Below, piece by piece: positions 28,282 to 37,326 of a stretch of DNA of 46,687 nucleotides. This DNA is from Gluconobacter kondonii (GTDB lineage: Bacteria > Pseudomonadota > Alphaproteobacteria > Acetobacterales > Acetobacteraceae), in assembly GCF_002723995.1 (NCBI RefSeq), contig NZ_BEWP01000015.1, positions 1 to 46,687 on the forward strand. The letters run 5' to 3'. The stretch's first letter is position 1; every line of letters starts with the position of its first letter. Made by a program: the position numbers and the translations under genes. The notes under the pieces were generated by a model, which saw nothing but the letters and a program-made list of their open reading frames with translations, was not told the origin of the DNA and did not search any database.

Positions 28282-29157
28282 TTACGACGTGGTCAGAGGT
28301 TTCTGAAGGATTTCGAGCAGGCGGTTGAACAGGCTGAGACGCGGGGAGTTCCGTTGGATCAGAAAGCCCAGATTTCGGCAGGGAGCCGGGGCCGGAAGCG
28401 GGATTTTTTTTAGATGGACGCCCGCGGGCCAAGGACGTGCCCAGTCAGGGACGAGCGAGACGCCTGTTCCCTGACTGACGATGATGGCAATGGCGTCCAG
28501 TGAGTCGAGTTCAAGGCGTTCATGGGGCCATATCCCTGACTTTCGAAGATATTCGTCAGCAAGACGACCGCCCCACTGCATCCGGTCATAGCGGATCAGG
28601 GGATGATTCCGAAGAATTTCGTGGGGGTCTGTTTCCTGAAGAACTGCCGGAGCCAGGACGACCAGAGGCTCAGATCGCAAAGTCTGCCAGACTAGTGTTT
28701 TTGGAATTTCAAAAGGGGGCTCCACGATGAAGGCAGCGTCGATATTTCCTTCCAGAACCGCGTTATGCAGCCCGGATGAAGAGCCTGGAGTAATATGCAG
28801 CTCGATTTCGGGGAAACATTCGAAAAAACGTTTCAGATAAGGGGGGAGGAGGCCATTCGCCGCACTTGATATCGCGCCGATCCTGAGGGTCCCGACAGGC
28901 TTGTCACTCGCAGCAATGGCGCAGAGATCCCGGACGCTCGTAATGATCGCTCGGCTCTGTTCGAGGATGGCTAGCCCTTGTTCTGTAGGACGGACGTTCC
29001 GCCCGACACGCTGGACAATCGGACAGCCTATTTCGTCTTCGAGCGCGCGGATCCGTTGGGCAACGCTGGCAGGGGTAAGACGGAGCTGACGTGCTGCACC
29101 CGCAAGCGAACCCTGTTCGATAACGATCAGGAAACTTTCGAGGAAGCGTGTGTCCAT
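28282..29157 (-). CDS. LysR-family transcriptional regulator
   Basis: A 291-aa LysR-type regulator with MDTRFLESFLIVIEQGSLAG and helix-turn-helix SLAGAARQLRLTPASVAQRI (about residues 17-36), then an effector domain from about residue 85. GGAG lies 9 bp before the ATG. It is divergent from the VOC/M20 hydrolase operon and upstream of the CapA-like gene on the same strand, 181 bp away. The likely targets are both flanking units. An inverted repeat at 29241-29271 in the divergent gap is a candidate site. Confidence 0.92.
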   Translation of the reverse strand: MDTRFLESFLIVIEQGSLAGAARQLRLTPASVAQRIRALEDEIGCPIVQRVGRNVRPTEQGLAILEQSRAIITSVRDLCAIAASDKPVGTLRIGAISSAANGLLPPYLKRFFECFPEIELHITPGSSSGLHNAVLEGNIDAAFIVEPPFEIPKTLVWQTLRSEPLVVLAPAVLQETDPHEILRNHPLIRYDRMQWGGRLADEYLRKSGIWPHERLELDSLDAIAIIVSQGTGVSLVPDWARPWPAGVHLKKIPLPAPAPCRNLGFLIQRNSPRLSLFNRLLEILQKPLTTS

Positions 29158-29240
29158 GAGTAGGTCTCCGAAGGGTCTGTCAGGGCAGTGTAACGTAGCG
29201 AAAGAGATCAGACATCGGATTTACCTTCTTCTGAAGTCAT

Positions 29241-29271
29241 ATATTCGCATGATTGTTACGCCGACGAATAT
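29241..29271. promoter_or_regulatory. Inverted repeat between LysR and VOC genes
   Basis: ATATTCG at 29241-29247 and CGAATAT at 29265-29271 are perfect inverted 7-mers with a 17-bp spacer, so their centres are 24 bp apart. The divergent-promoter position suits a dimer-of-dimers regulator such as the adjacent LysR protein. No experimental support can be given. Confidence 0.4.
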
Positions 29272-29310
29272 GATATCAGCGGATTTTTCCAGAAAAGTCA
29301 TGGTGTAGTC

Positions 29311-29739
29311 ATGGTTAATCCGTTTCATCTCGCATTCCCGGTCGACGACCTTGCAGCCGCTCGAACCTTTTACGGAACTGTTCTAGGGTGTGCAGAGGGG
29401 CGGAGTACGGAAACCTGGATCGATTTCGATCTTTATGGACATCAAATCGTTACGCACCTGGTTCCTGATGCCTGTCACGGTGGGAGTGAAGGTGGAGCGG
29501 GGGCCGTGGACGGTCATAACGTGCCTATCCCGCATTTCGGTGTTGTTCTTGACATGGAAGACTGGAAGGCTCTGGCGGAGCGTGTTCGCGGTCATGGCAT
29601 TCCTTTTGGAATGGAGCCACAGATCCGTTTTGCGGGGCTGCTGGGCGAGCAGGCGACGATGTTTTTCTGCGATCCCGCAGGAAATGCGTTGGAATTCAAA
29701 GCTTTCGCCAACATGAAACAACTTTTCGCCAAGCAGTAA
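29311..29739 (+). CDS. VOC (glyoxalase/dioxygenase) superfamily protein
   Basis: A 142-aa vicinal-oxygen-chelate protein with two beta-alpha-beta-beta-beta modules: [20 protein letters not shown] at the N-terminus and [20 protein letters not shown] from about residue 72. The C-terminal [15 protein letters not shown] contains the usual metal-binding Glu, and His6 is the expected first ligand. Such proteins include glyoxalases, extradiol dioxygenases and epimerases, so the reaction cannot be named. It precedes an M20 hydrolase by 10 bp and is divergent from a LysR gene, so the two genes are probably a small regulated operon. Confidence 0.85.
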   Translation: MVNPFHLAFPVDDLAAARTFYGTVLGCAEGRSTETWIDFDLYGHQIVTHLVPDACHGGSEGGAGAVDGHNVPIPHFGVVLDMEDWKALAERVRGHGIPFGMEPQIRFAGLLGEQATMFFCDPAGNALEFKAFANMKQLFAKQ

Positions 29740-29749
29740 AGGGTTGCCT

Positions 29750-31051
29750 ATGTTCTGTTCTAGTCAACCCGAGATAAACAGCGTGACCGCGCCTGTGGTG
29801 GATGTCGATCTCGGACATCATCTTTTCAGTCGTTTGTATGAGATCGGTTTTGACGGCCGTGGCATGACGCGACCGTCTTACGGAAGGGAAGAAAATCTCG
29901 CCCATGACCTGTTCATGGAGGTGGCAGGGCAATACGGATTGGAGGTGCGTCGTGATTGGGCTTCCAATCTTTACTTGACGCTTCCCGGCCGTGACCGGAC
30001 CCTTCCTGTCGTCATGACGGGGTCGCATCTCGATACTGTTCCATGTGGCGGAAATTTCGATGGAGCGGCGGGGGCAGTGGCTGGTCTTCTCGTGCTCTGT
30101 GCTTGGGTCAAAGCGGGTTTTCGGCCGGAACGGGATACGACACTGATCGTGACACGTGCAGAAGAAAGCGTCTGGTTTCCTTTGTCCTATCTGGGAAGCC
30201 GAACGGCTTTCGGGCTGCTTGAGCCTTCCGCGCTCGAAACTCCGCGAAGCGACGATGGTCTGAGCCTGAGGCATCACATGCAGGACTGTGGCGCCAGTCC
30301 CGACCTGTGCGGAAAAGCATCGGTTCTGGATGCCACGAAAATCGACTGTTTTGTCGAACTGCATATCGAACAGGGGCCTGTTCTTTTGGAAGCGGACGTT
30401 CCGGTAGGGATCGTGACAGGAATTTGCGGGAGCTCGCGGTATCGTTCGGCTGTTATTCATGGTCAGTATGCCCATTCCGGGGCGACGCCGCGTCGTTTCC
30501 GTTCAGACGCCGTGATGGCCGGGGCCAGCATGATGACTGCTCTGCACGATGCCTGGAAACAGGCGGAAGCTGACGGAGAAGAGATGACTCTGACGTTTGG
30601 CGTCTGCCGGACCGACGAGGCGCAAGCAAATTTTGCAGCGGTTCCCGGGAAGTTGGATCTCGTGATTGATATCCGTTCCCGGGACGAAGCGCTTCTTGAG
30701 CGGATCAACGGGTTGGTTATCCAACAGGCGCGTCGTGTTGAACAGGATTATCACGTCCGTGTGGAGCTTGGGCCGAGGACCTGTAGTACACCTGCCGTCA
30801 TGAATGCAGATTTGCAGGCGGACGCAAGAATCCTTGCAACCTCGCTGAACATTCCCGTCGTTTCGATGTCAAGCGGTGCCGGGCATGATGCGGCGATATT
30901 TGCCTTGCAAAATGTCCCGACGGAAATGCTCTTTGTGCGCAATAGCAACGGAAGTCATAATCCAGACGAAAGCATGGAGATGAATGACTTCATGGAGGGG
31001 GTCCGTCTGCTGGAATGCCTTCTGCGCAAGCGGGCAGTATCTGTGTCCTGA
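29750..31051 (+). CDS. M20 family hydantoinase/carbamoylase (amidohydrolase)
   Basis: A 433-aa zinc-dependent hydrolase of the N-carbamoyl-L-amino-acid hydrolase / allantoate amidohydrolase group. I use ATG 29750 because AAAGGG lies 6 bp upstream; TTG 29744 is in frame but has no space for a ribosome site. Motifs: MTGSHLDTVPCGGNFDG near residue 86 (metal His and bridging Asp), TRAEESVWFP near residue 127 (catalytic Glu pair), VELHIEQGPVLLEADVPVG near residue 200, the dimerisation-domain YAHSGATPRRFRSDA, and SSGAGHDAAIFA near the C-terminus. It would convert a carbamoyl- or ureido-acid to the free amino acid, the step following hydantoin opening, and so complements hyuAB. The real substrate is unknown. 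Confidence 0.88.
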   Translation: MFCSSQPEINSVTAPVVDVDLGHHLFSRLYEIGFDGRGMTRPSYGREENLAHDLFMEVAGQYGLEVRRDWASNLYLTLPGRDRTLPVVMTGSHLDTVPCGGNFDGAAGAVAGLLVLCAWVKAGFRPERDTTLIVTRAEESVWFPLSYLGSRTAFGLLEPSALETPRSDDGLSLRHHMQDCGASPDLCGKASVLDATKIDCFVELHIEQGPVLLEADVPVGIVTGICGSSRYRSAVIHGQYAHSGATPRRFRSDAVMAGASMMTALHDAWKQAEADGEEMTLTFGVCRTDEAQANFAAVPGKLDLVIDIRSRDEALLERINGLVIQQARRVEQDYHVRVELGPRTCSTPAVMNADLQADARILATSLNIPVVSMSSGAGHDAAIFALQNVPTEMLFVRNSNGSHNPDESMEMNDFMEGVRLLECLLRKRAVSVS

Positions 31052-31340
31052 ATCCTTTGAGGCCATGCATTCAGGATTGCATAGAAGGGTTGCAACGCCG
31101 AACACGACAAAATATTCATGGATATTCTCAGATTTTCTGAGAATGCACGAGTGCCTCGGAATCTAGTTATCCAGCTAAAAGCAGATTGCCATAAAGCGAG
31201 GTGGTCCTCATCAAAGTCTGTTGATAGTCTTGGAGAACTGAACGATAATTGCGCTCGTATTTCTGCAGTTCTTGATACTCGACGAGGCGATTTAAAATTC
31301 GAAGATATCGTTAAAGGCATGGGAACAGATTACGCCTCTG
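31052..31340. other. Gene-poor gap before the IS5 remnant
   Basis: I see no convincing gene here. The 8-bp arms TCCTGAAT (31046-31053) and ATTCAGGA (31069-31076), spanning the stop of the M20 gene, could form a weak hairpin without a T-run. Open frames on both strands have no recognisable motifs. The stretch may be residual mobile-element or degraded chromosomal sequence. Confidence 0.5.
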
Positions 31341-31763
31341 ATGCCGCCTGCAAGCTCGCGAGGGCGCAAGCGGCATATCGCCGTCGATACCAACGGCCCC
31401 TTGCTGATGGTGCACCTGACGCCCGCGGATATTTCCGACAGCGCCGGCGGACAGATGATCCTGGATGCAACCCGCAAACGCTGGTCGTGGGTGAAGCACC
31501 TGTTCGCCGACGGCGCCTACGACAGGGCGATGCTCATGGACAAGGCAGCGTTCCTGGACTTCAGCGTCGAGATCATCTGGCGCTCGGCAGGCGCAAAAGG
31601 CTTCGAGGTTCTGCCCTGCCGCTGGGTCGTCGAGCGGACCCTCGGCTGTATGATCCGCTGGCGACGTCTCGTGCGGCATTACGAGCAGCGTGTCGATGTC
31701 TCCGAGGCCATGATCCATATGGTCATGGGCAGCCTCATGCTACGCAGAAACGCCCATCCGTGA
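31341..31763 (+). pseudogene. 5'-truncated IS5/IS1031-type transposase
   Basis: The C-terminal half (about 140 aa) of an IS5-family DDE transposase. It keeps RGRKRHIAVDTNGPLL (first catalytic Asp), VKHLFADGAYDRAML (second Asp) and CRWVVERTLGCMIRWRR (Glu), but the N-terminal DNA-binding half expected upstream is missing. The first codons before RGRKRH do not match the family in this frame. The element therefore cannot encode a complete transposase. Its right end is preserved at 31765-31779. Confidence 0.85.
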
Positions 31764-31764
31764 A

Positions 31765-31779
31765 TTTCCAAAAAGGCTC
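31765..31779. repeat. Right terminal repeat of the IS5-type remnant
   Basis: TTCCAAAAAGGCTC ends at 31779; reversed it reads GAGCCTTTTTGGAA, like IS1031-group ends. It is followed by TAA (31780-31782), matching the TNA target preference of that group. No left end with the complementary repeat was found upstream, consistent with a deletion. Confidence 0.55.
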
Positions 31780-31961
31780 TAACGGGGATCGGAAAAATTT
31801 CGTTTTTTAAAGAGGTTTTGTGATAAATCAGTAAACCGAAAAATTTTCTATATTATCTTCGAGAAGCGGGGTCGATCTAAGTGTTATTTGAATAATATCA
31901 TAATATAATTAAGAAAACAAAAAATATTAAAAAATTTATATATAAATACGGAGTCATTGAA

Positions 31962-33530
31962 TTGATAAAAAATAAAATTACTTCCGGTATGGTATTATCA
32001 TTTATTTTATCAGGATGTGCGACATCGGCGTTGGACACAGCACCCCTCAGCCCTGATCAGCCGTGGCAACCTAATGTCACTGCTGGAGGTGTGATCATTC
32101 CAGGAAAAGAAAAAAAACTATCTAAACTCTCTTTGCCCGCAAAATATACGCTTCCTTCAAATCCGAATGCGGTCATTCAGGGGGAAGCGCTGCTACTTAA
32201 TGATCAAAAAAAATCTTCTTATACTCTGGCCGAATTAATTGATGTTGCACAATCCTCTAATCCTCAGACAAGAAAAGCATGGAATACTGCGCGGGATGCT
32301 GCTTTGGCTGTTGGGATTATTAAAAGTACATATCTTCCCACTTTGACAGCAACTGTTGTGGGGGGCTGGTCACGGGCAAGGAGTCAAACGACGGAAGCGT
32401 CTTTGGATTCAGATGATTATGGGTCGATTGGTATTAATGGCAATCCAAGGCGAAACAGCTCCGGTTCTGCGGAGGTACAAACATTAGGGTTGCGCTGGTT
32501 ATTATTTGATTTTGGTCGAAGAGAATCGCTGATCAGTGCTGCGCGCCAGGCTCAGTTGGCAACCAATGTTCTTTTCACGGGGGTGCATCAGAAAATCATT
32601 TATGGTGTTACAACTGCTTTCTATACGCATGCTGCGGCCTCAACTCGCGTGCAACTCTTACAAACATCTCTTGAAAATGCAGAACATGTGCAAGCCGCAG
32701 CAGAAGCTAGGCTGAAACAGGGGCAAGGAACAATCATGGATGTCACGCAGGCGCGACAGGTGACCGCACAGGTCAATCTGCGTCTTGTGCAAGCTCAAGG
32801 AGAAGAACAGAATACTTATCTGGCGTTACTCAATAATATGGGAGTTTCGACGGCATCCCGTATCAATCTTGAAGATGTGTCTGGCCGTTCCTTGTCTTTG
32901 GAAGATGTACGTTTAAGTGATGAGGTCGTTAAAACTGCGGTTGGACGGCGTCCGGATGTATTGGCTGCTTATGCAGCAATGCGTTCTGCTCAGAGTCGTA
33001 TTTCTGCGGCGCGTGCAGCATTTCTTCCCAGCATTTTTATGACAGGCAACGTCGCGTATTCAACGGGCAAAACCAATCTGACCTCTATACCGAGTGCCAG
33101 CGACAGTGTATCCCCGACACTTAATCTTTCAGGAAACCGTTTCAGCACGTTAATTCTTGGCGGCATCAGCGTTCCTATTTTTGACGGTGGCTTGCGTTCT
33201 GCCATTGTCAAACGCGCACAAGATCAGGAAGACAGCGCAGAAGCCACCCTTCGGCAGACAGTCAATGGCGCCGTCCAGCAGATTGTTTTGGCGGAGAATG
33301 CTCTTCATACAAGTCTGCAAGCCTATGAGGCCGCATCCAAACTCCGGGTGGCGTCGCAAACAAATTTTGATGCAGCTTTATTGTCATATCGATCGGGAAC
33401 AGGGTCGGTGACACAGACAGAGTTGGCGCAGAATGGACTTCTTGATGCTAATCTCAGTCGTTCAGACGCTTATTATGCTGCTTTGATCGCGGCTGCCGGA
33501 CTGGCCTTTGGAACGGGTTCTTTGGGTTAA
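31962..33530 (+). CDS. TolC-like outer-membrane efflux lipoprotein
   Basis: A 522-aa outer-membrane factor of the TolC family, forming the exit duct of tripartite efflux or secretion pumps. It starts at TTG 31962 with the ribosome site ACGGAG at 31948-31953. A lipobox (FILSGCATS, Cys19) marks it as lipoprotein. Two OEP repeats are visible: the first from TLAELIDVAQSSNPQTRKAW to about residue 300 and the second from VVKTAVGRRPDVLAAYAAMR to the end. The usual periplasmic adaptor and inner-membrane pump genes are absent on either side, so it is an orphan. It lies next to a truncated IS5 element in an AT-rich stretch with AT-rich 5' codons, suggesting transfer. Confidence 0.88.
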   Translation: MIKNKITSGMVLSFILSGCATSALDTAPLSPDQPWQPNVTAGGVIIPGKEKKLSKLSLPAKYTLPSNPNAVIQGEALLLNDQKKSSYTLAELIDVAQSSNPQTRKAWNTARDAALAVGIIKSTYLPTLTATVVGGWSRARSQTTEASLDSDDYGSIGINGNPRRNSSGSAEVQTLGLRWLLFDFGRRESLISAARQAQLATNVLFTGVHQKIIYGVTTAFYTHAAASTRVQLLQTSLENAEHVQAAAEARLKQGQGTIMDVTQARQVTAQVNLRLVQAQGEEQNTYLALLNNMGVSTASRINLEDVSGRSLSLEDVRLSDEVVKTAVGRRPDVLAAYAAMRSAQSRISAARAAFLPSIFMTGNVAYSTGKTNLTSIPSASDSVSPTLNLSGNRFSTLILGGISVPIFDGGLRSAIVKRAQDQEDSAEATLRQTVNGAVQQIVLAENALHTSLQAYEAASKLRVASQTNFDAALLSYRSGTGSVTQTELAQNGLLDANLSRSDAYYAALIAAAGLAFGTGSLG

Positions 33531-33634
33531 AGGCGCCAATCTCAGGTTTTCGGAGGGGAATGTGAGTTCTGGTAGGGTGTTCACTCAAAAAGAATGAGAA
33601 TACTGACTGACATTCAGTTCTGGGGATTGCTGAT

Positions 33635-34555
33635 ATGAGACTGCCGGATTTCGAGGCATGGGCTATTTTTGCAAAAGTGGCCGAACGCGGTTCTTTCGTG
33701 CGGGCTGCCGAAGAGCTTCAGCTTTCCAAACCGACGATCTCGAAAGCCGTCAGCCGTCTGGAGCAATCTCTTGGTGTGGCGCTGTTCAGCCGAAATTCCC
33801 GGCAGATGTCCGTGACTGAAACAGGGCGTATGCTGCTGGGGCATGCAAACCGAATTCTGGCTGAAGCAGAGGCTGCTGAAAGCGAAGCTCGGGGAGGTAC
33901 TCATCGTCCTTCAGGCCTGATCCGGGTCGCTGCTCCCATGACGTTTGGCATCAGGCATCTCTCGCCCGCACTCCCAGCGTTTCTGGAGAAATATCCGGAT
34001 ATCGACATCACTGTCGATTTCAGCGATTCTCTCGTCGATCTTGTGGCTGAAGGTTATGATCTGGCTTTGAGGATTGCCTCTTTGGCAGATTCATCTCTGC
34101 GTGCCCGGCATCTTTGTGGAGTCCGCCTGCTTCTGGTCGCAACCCCGGAGTATCTGGATCGTATCGGCCGTCCGACGCATCCCCATGATCTCGAAGGGCA
34201 GAAAAGCTTCGTTTATACGAATACTTCTGCCCCTGGTACACTGCGCCTGACTTCTACAAAAACTGGTGCGGAGTATGTGCTGTCGCAGGCTTCGCGCTTT
34301 CGGGCCGATAATGCAGAGGCATTTCTTCCGGCCCTGAAAGCGCATCTGGGTTTTGGCCTGTTTCCCGAATTCATGATCTGGGATGGCCTACAGGACGGGC
34401 GTTTTGAACAGATCCTGCCGGACTGGGATGCCGCAAGTATTGCGCTTTATCTTGTGACATCCAGCAGTACGCTCCGCCCCTTCCGGGTCAATGCTTTGAT
34501 GGATCATCTGGTCTCGGCGTTTGAACATCCGCCCTGGGCCAAGACCAGCGTCTGA
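33635..34555 (+). CDS. LysR-family transcriptional regulator
   Basis: A 306-aa LysR-type regulator with helix-turn-helix SFVRAAEELQLSKPTISKAV (about residues 20-39) and an effector domain beginning around residue 95 (GLIRVAAPMTFGIRHLSPAL). The sequence style (DFSDSLVDLVAEGYDLALRI) is that of the large PBP2_CrgA-like group of LysR proteins that often control redox or stress genes. GGGG about 9 bp upstream supports ATG 33635. It is convergent with the DoxX gene, 21 bp apart. Targets are unknown. Confidence 0.92.
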   Translation: MRLPDFEAWAIFAKVAERGSFVRAAEELQLSKPTISKAVSRLEQSLGVALFSRNSRQMSVTETGRMLLGHANRILAEAEAAESEARGGTHRPSGLIRVAAPMTFGIRHLSPALPAFLEKYPDIDITVDFSDSLVDLVAEGYDLALRIASLADSSLRARHLCGVRLLLVATPEYLDRIGRPTHPHDLEGQKSFVYTNTSAPGTLRLTSTKTGAEYVLSQASRFRADNAEAFLPALKAHLGFGLFPEFMIWDGLQDGRFEQILPDWDAASIALYLVTSSSTLRPFRVNALMDHLVSAFEHPPWAKTSV

Positions 34556-34576
34556 GGTATGGTCAGAAAAATACTC

Positions 34577-34987
34577 TTATCGACGCAGGGCATCTACAGA
34601 GAAACGACCGGCTCCAGAGGCTGCGAGGGCAAGCAGGCCGCCTGCGATGCTAAAGTTCTTGTAGAAGTGAATCCACATATCGTAACGAACCATGCCGTCG
34701 AACGTCCAGTAATGATGTCCTATAAAGGCTGTAACGATCGTGTAGACAGCCAGTAAAATGGAAAGCGGTTTTGTCAGGAAACCGGCGACAAGCGCCAGAC
34801 CGATACCCAGTTCGGTAATGATAGCGATGATGGCGGATACAGTCGGGACCGGAGCGCCCGTGCTGGCCATATAGCCTACAGTGCCTTCAAAACCCATCAG
34901 TTTGCTCCATCCCATCAGGACGAACAAAAGGGCCAGAAGAATACGTGAGGCGAGAAGGAGCTGATCGCGGGGGAAGGACGTGTTCAT
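34577..34987 (-). CDS. DoxX-family membrane protein
   Basis: A 136-aa inner-membrane protein with four hydrophobic helices, matching the DoxX family (QLLLASRILLALLFVLMGWS; SKLMGFEGTVGYMASTG; ELGIGLALVAGFLTKPLSIL; WIHFYKNFSIAGGLLALAAS). DoxX-like proteins are linked to redox or thiol-stress functions, but few have known reactions. The ribosome site is weak. It converges on the LysR gene at 33635-34555; this pairing is common in proteobacteria and the LysR may regulate it. A 170-bp gap without genes separates it from the OprB gene. Confidence 0.88.
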   Translation of the reverse strand: MNTSFPRDQLLLASRILLALLFVLMGWSKLMGFEGTVGYMASTGAPVPTVSAIIAIITELGIGLALVAGFLTKPLSILLAVYTIVTAFIGHHYWTFDGMVRYDMWIHFYKNFSIAGGLLALAASGAGRFSVDALRR

Positions 34988-35157
34988 TGGTTTATCTTTC
35001 GTCTTTGAAAGTATCTGACATTCGGCTGGAGCTTTGCGTTCCGGGGCCGTTGATGTCTGTTTTATCTCCGCCTCATAAATGAATAAATGGAAATGATAGA
35101 AACTATATGTTTCCCTTTTTTATCGAAATACGGACTATCTGCGCTAAAAGCCTGCTA

Positions 35158-36738
35158 TCAGAGCCCAACCTGAAGGCTCGTCCCGAGAACAACCGCATTA
35201 TGGTAAGCACCGGCTGCACCGGGGCGGATAACGTACTGGATGTCGGGCGTGAGAAACGTACCCGCAGCGATATGCGCGCCATATTGAGCTTCCAGAACAC
35301 CCGTATGGTTCTGGACGTCCGGCAAATGGGCGGCACGCAATCGTTTTCTGAGCCAGGCGCTTTGTTCAGACCAGACAAATAACAGCCCGATCCTGTCCTG
35401 CGGTCGCTTTGTCCAGAAGCCTCGATCTTCAAAACCAGCAACGCCCATATCCCGATAAATCGAAATTCGGTCATCGGAATGGGTGTAGTTGAAAAAGAAT
35501 AAAAGACCGCCGTCGGGCGCTGCTGTCTGACGCAGGAGCATGATGTCGCCTCCCGCCCAGGCTGCAAAATATCCCCGATGTTCCAGTGGCGACCCTCCCG
35601 ACAGGGCGAGAAGATTTCCCTGTCGATTCAGGGCGATATCCGAAGCCTGTGCGGTAGAGGCATAAAAACCTGCCCGCAGATGAACCGGCTTCTGACTCTT
35701 CGCCCAATGAGGAGACCAACCCACTTCAAAGGGCAGCATAACTCCCGTGACACCCTGGCTGGACCAGTTGAACCCCGAGGGACCGCCCAGCGCGCCGCCT
35801 ACAGCATTGATGCCTGTGCGGAGATAGAGGTCATGGTCCAGACTGAGGCTGGCATAGAGGGACCAGTTATTCTGCGGCGGCATGACGAAGGCATCCTGAC
35901 TGCCACCGCTTATGGCGCGCGGGGTCGGGCACAGGCCGAACGAGAAGAAGTCGCAGAAGATCGGCGAAGCATTGAAAAGCATCGCCGCGCCCATCCGGCC
36001 CGCCATGAGGTCCAGCTGGTCATGCCACAGCTTCTGTTCGATGAAAGCATATCCGAGATGCGCAATGACATTGCCTCCTGCGCCATAGATATTGTTTTCA
36101 TTGAAAACACTGTCCCCCACATAATCCCGCCCAACAGGACGACCACCTCTGTTCAGGAAAAAGAGATGGGTGCTGAAGCCGTTCAGACCGGCCAGGAGCC
36201 CCCAATCTGCATCAATGCCAAAGGATGTCTGGCCTGCATAATCCGCACCTTTCCGCATCCCGCGGGAAACATTTCCAACGGCCATGCCGAAGTAATTCAC
36301 GTTCAGAACAATCCCGTAACGCGCAAGCGTCGGACGGATGCCCCACCAGCTTCCCAGCAGAGCCTCATCATGTCGTGCATCAGACCGTGTGGCAGGCGTC
36401 GAGACGCGCAGAATGGGCCATGCTGAATAAGCGATGGCCATTTTTTGGTCGGCTTGTGTAGACCGTTTCTCACGTTCTTCTTCGGCTTTTATCGACCTGA
36501 CAAAAGAAGGGGAAAACTTCCGCTTTTGTGTCGATATAGGGCTTTCTGAATGCTTTTGTTGGTGATGCAGCATCCAGTGTTCATAAGACGTGGCGATACT
36601 CTCATCTGACGAACTCTCGGGAGTGGCTTTGTCTTTCAAGGACGACGCAGCATGAGATGACAGATTGGTCAGTCCAATACCGAACGCAAATGCTACGATC
36701 ATCCGTCTGGACGAGACCGCTGCGAAAGCCGTCCTCAT
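35158..36738 (-). CDS. OprB-family carbohydrate porin
   Basis: A 526-aa outer-membrane porin of the OprB family, which lets sugars and other small solutes enter the periplasm; acetic acid bacteria oxidise many such solutes there. A signal peptide (MIVAFAFGIGLTNLSSHA region) is followed by a non-conserved segment and then the barrel from about residue 128: LLGSWWGIRPTLARYGIVLN, AYLG-like AHLGYAFIEQKLWHDQLDLM and AGRMGAAMLFNASPIFCDFF, ending VVLGTSLQVGL. It overlaps the end of the upstream YceI gene by 4 bp (ATGA), so it is the last gene of a four-gene operon with YceI and cytochrome b561. Confidence 0.88.
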   Translation of the reverse strand: MRTAFAAVSSRRMIVAFAFGIGLTNLSSHAASSLKDKATPESSSDESIATSYEHWMLHHQQKHSESPISTQKRKFSPSFVRSIKAEEEREKRSTQADQKMAIAYSAWPILRVSTPATRSDARHDEALLGSWWGIRPTLARYGIVLNVNYFGMAVGNVSRGMRKGADYAGQTSFGIDADWGLLAGLNGFSTHLFFLNRGGRPVGRDYVGDSVFNENNIYGAGGNVIAHLGYAFIEQKLWHDQLDLMAGRMGAAMLFNASPIFCDFFSFGLCPTPRAISGGSQDAFVMPPQNNWSLYASLSLDHDLYLRTGINAVGGALGGPSGFNWSSQGVTGVMLPFEVGWSPHWAKSQKPVHLRAGFYASTAQASDIALNRQGNLLALSGGSPLEHRGYFAAWAGGDIMLLRQTAAPDGGLLFFFNYTHSDDRISIYRDMGVAGFEDRGFWTKRPQDRIGLLFVWSEQSAWLRKRLRAAHLPDVQNHTGVLEAQYGAHIAAGTFLTPDIQYVIRPGAAGAYHNAVVLGTSLQVGL

Positions 36739-37322
36739 GGACGCGGCGATGACCCAGACGTCTGGTTTGCGGTAACATCAATGCTTACGCCCACCTGAAG
36801 CGCAACCCACTGTCCGGTTGCCCACGGACCCTGACCAATGCCGAAGGTGGAGCGGATCAGATCAAGATGGCCTTTGGCGTGAGCTGTCTGGCCACTGATG
36901 TCGAGCGTGAAAGGCAGGGTTTCGGATCTGCTGACACCACGGATCGTCAGCGTTCCAACAGCTTCGTACGCATTGCCGCCTTTGGCCCGGAAGCTGCGGG
37001 CTTCAAATGTCGCAGTCGGGAAGCTGGCCACATTGAACCAGTCACTTCCCGGCATGGCCCCATCACGCTGTTTGTCCGCTGTCGTGGCGCTTGCAACATC
37101 GATCGTGATTTTTGCATGCCCTTCTTCGGGATGAGTCGGATCGAAAGAGATGGTTCCGTCGAATTTTCCGAAATGTCCCGTAAAGGCATTTCCGGTCTGT
37201 GTTCCCGAAAAACCGATCGTGCTGTGAGCCGGATCAATCGTCCAGTCTGCGGCGAGAACAGGTGTTGCGGTCAGAACGCTCATGGCGAACGCTGAAAAGG
37301 CTGCTTTTTTAAGGAAAGCCAT
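36735..37322 (-). CDS. YceI-family periplasmic protein (copy 2)
   Basis: A 195-aa YceI-like protein with a signal peptide (MAFLKKAAFSAFAMSVLTAT, cleavage after VLAA). The lipocalin-like YceI barrel starts DWTIDPAHSTIGFSGTQTGN; members are known to bind isoprenoid chains such as polyprenols or quinones. Typical internal features are FGKFDGTISFDPTHPEEGHA and GTLTIRGVSRSETLPF. It follows the cytochrome b561 gene by 4 bp and overlaps the porin gene. With the other YceI gene upstream, cytochrome b561 is flanked by two YceI proteins. Confidence 0.9.
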   Translation of the reverse strand: MAFLKKAAFSAFAMSVLTATPVLAADWTIDPAHSTIGFSGTQTGNAFTGHFGKFDGTISFDPTHPEEGHAKITIDVASATTADKQRDGAMPGSDWFNVASFPTATFEARSFRAKGGNAYEAVGTLTIRGVSRSETLPFTLDISGQTAHAKGHLDLIRSTFGIGQGPWATGQWVALQVGVSIDVTANQTSGSSPRP

Positions 37323-37326
37323 GATG

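Noticed and set aside
31118-31810. 230-codon rightward frame over the IS5 remnant
   Set aside because: Its second half is the transposase in the wrong frame (Arg-rich) and the first half has no family match; the true transposase frame is 31341-31763.
35578-36426. Rightward frame (282 codons) over the OprB gene
   Set aside because: Antisense shadow of a well-supported porin.
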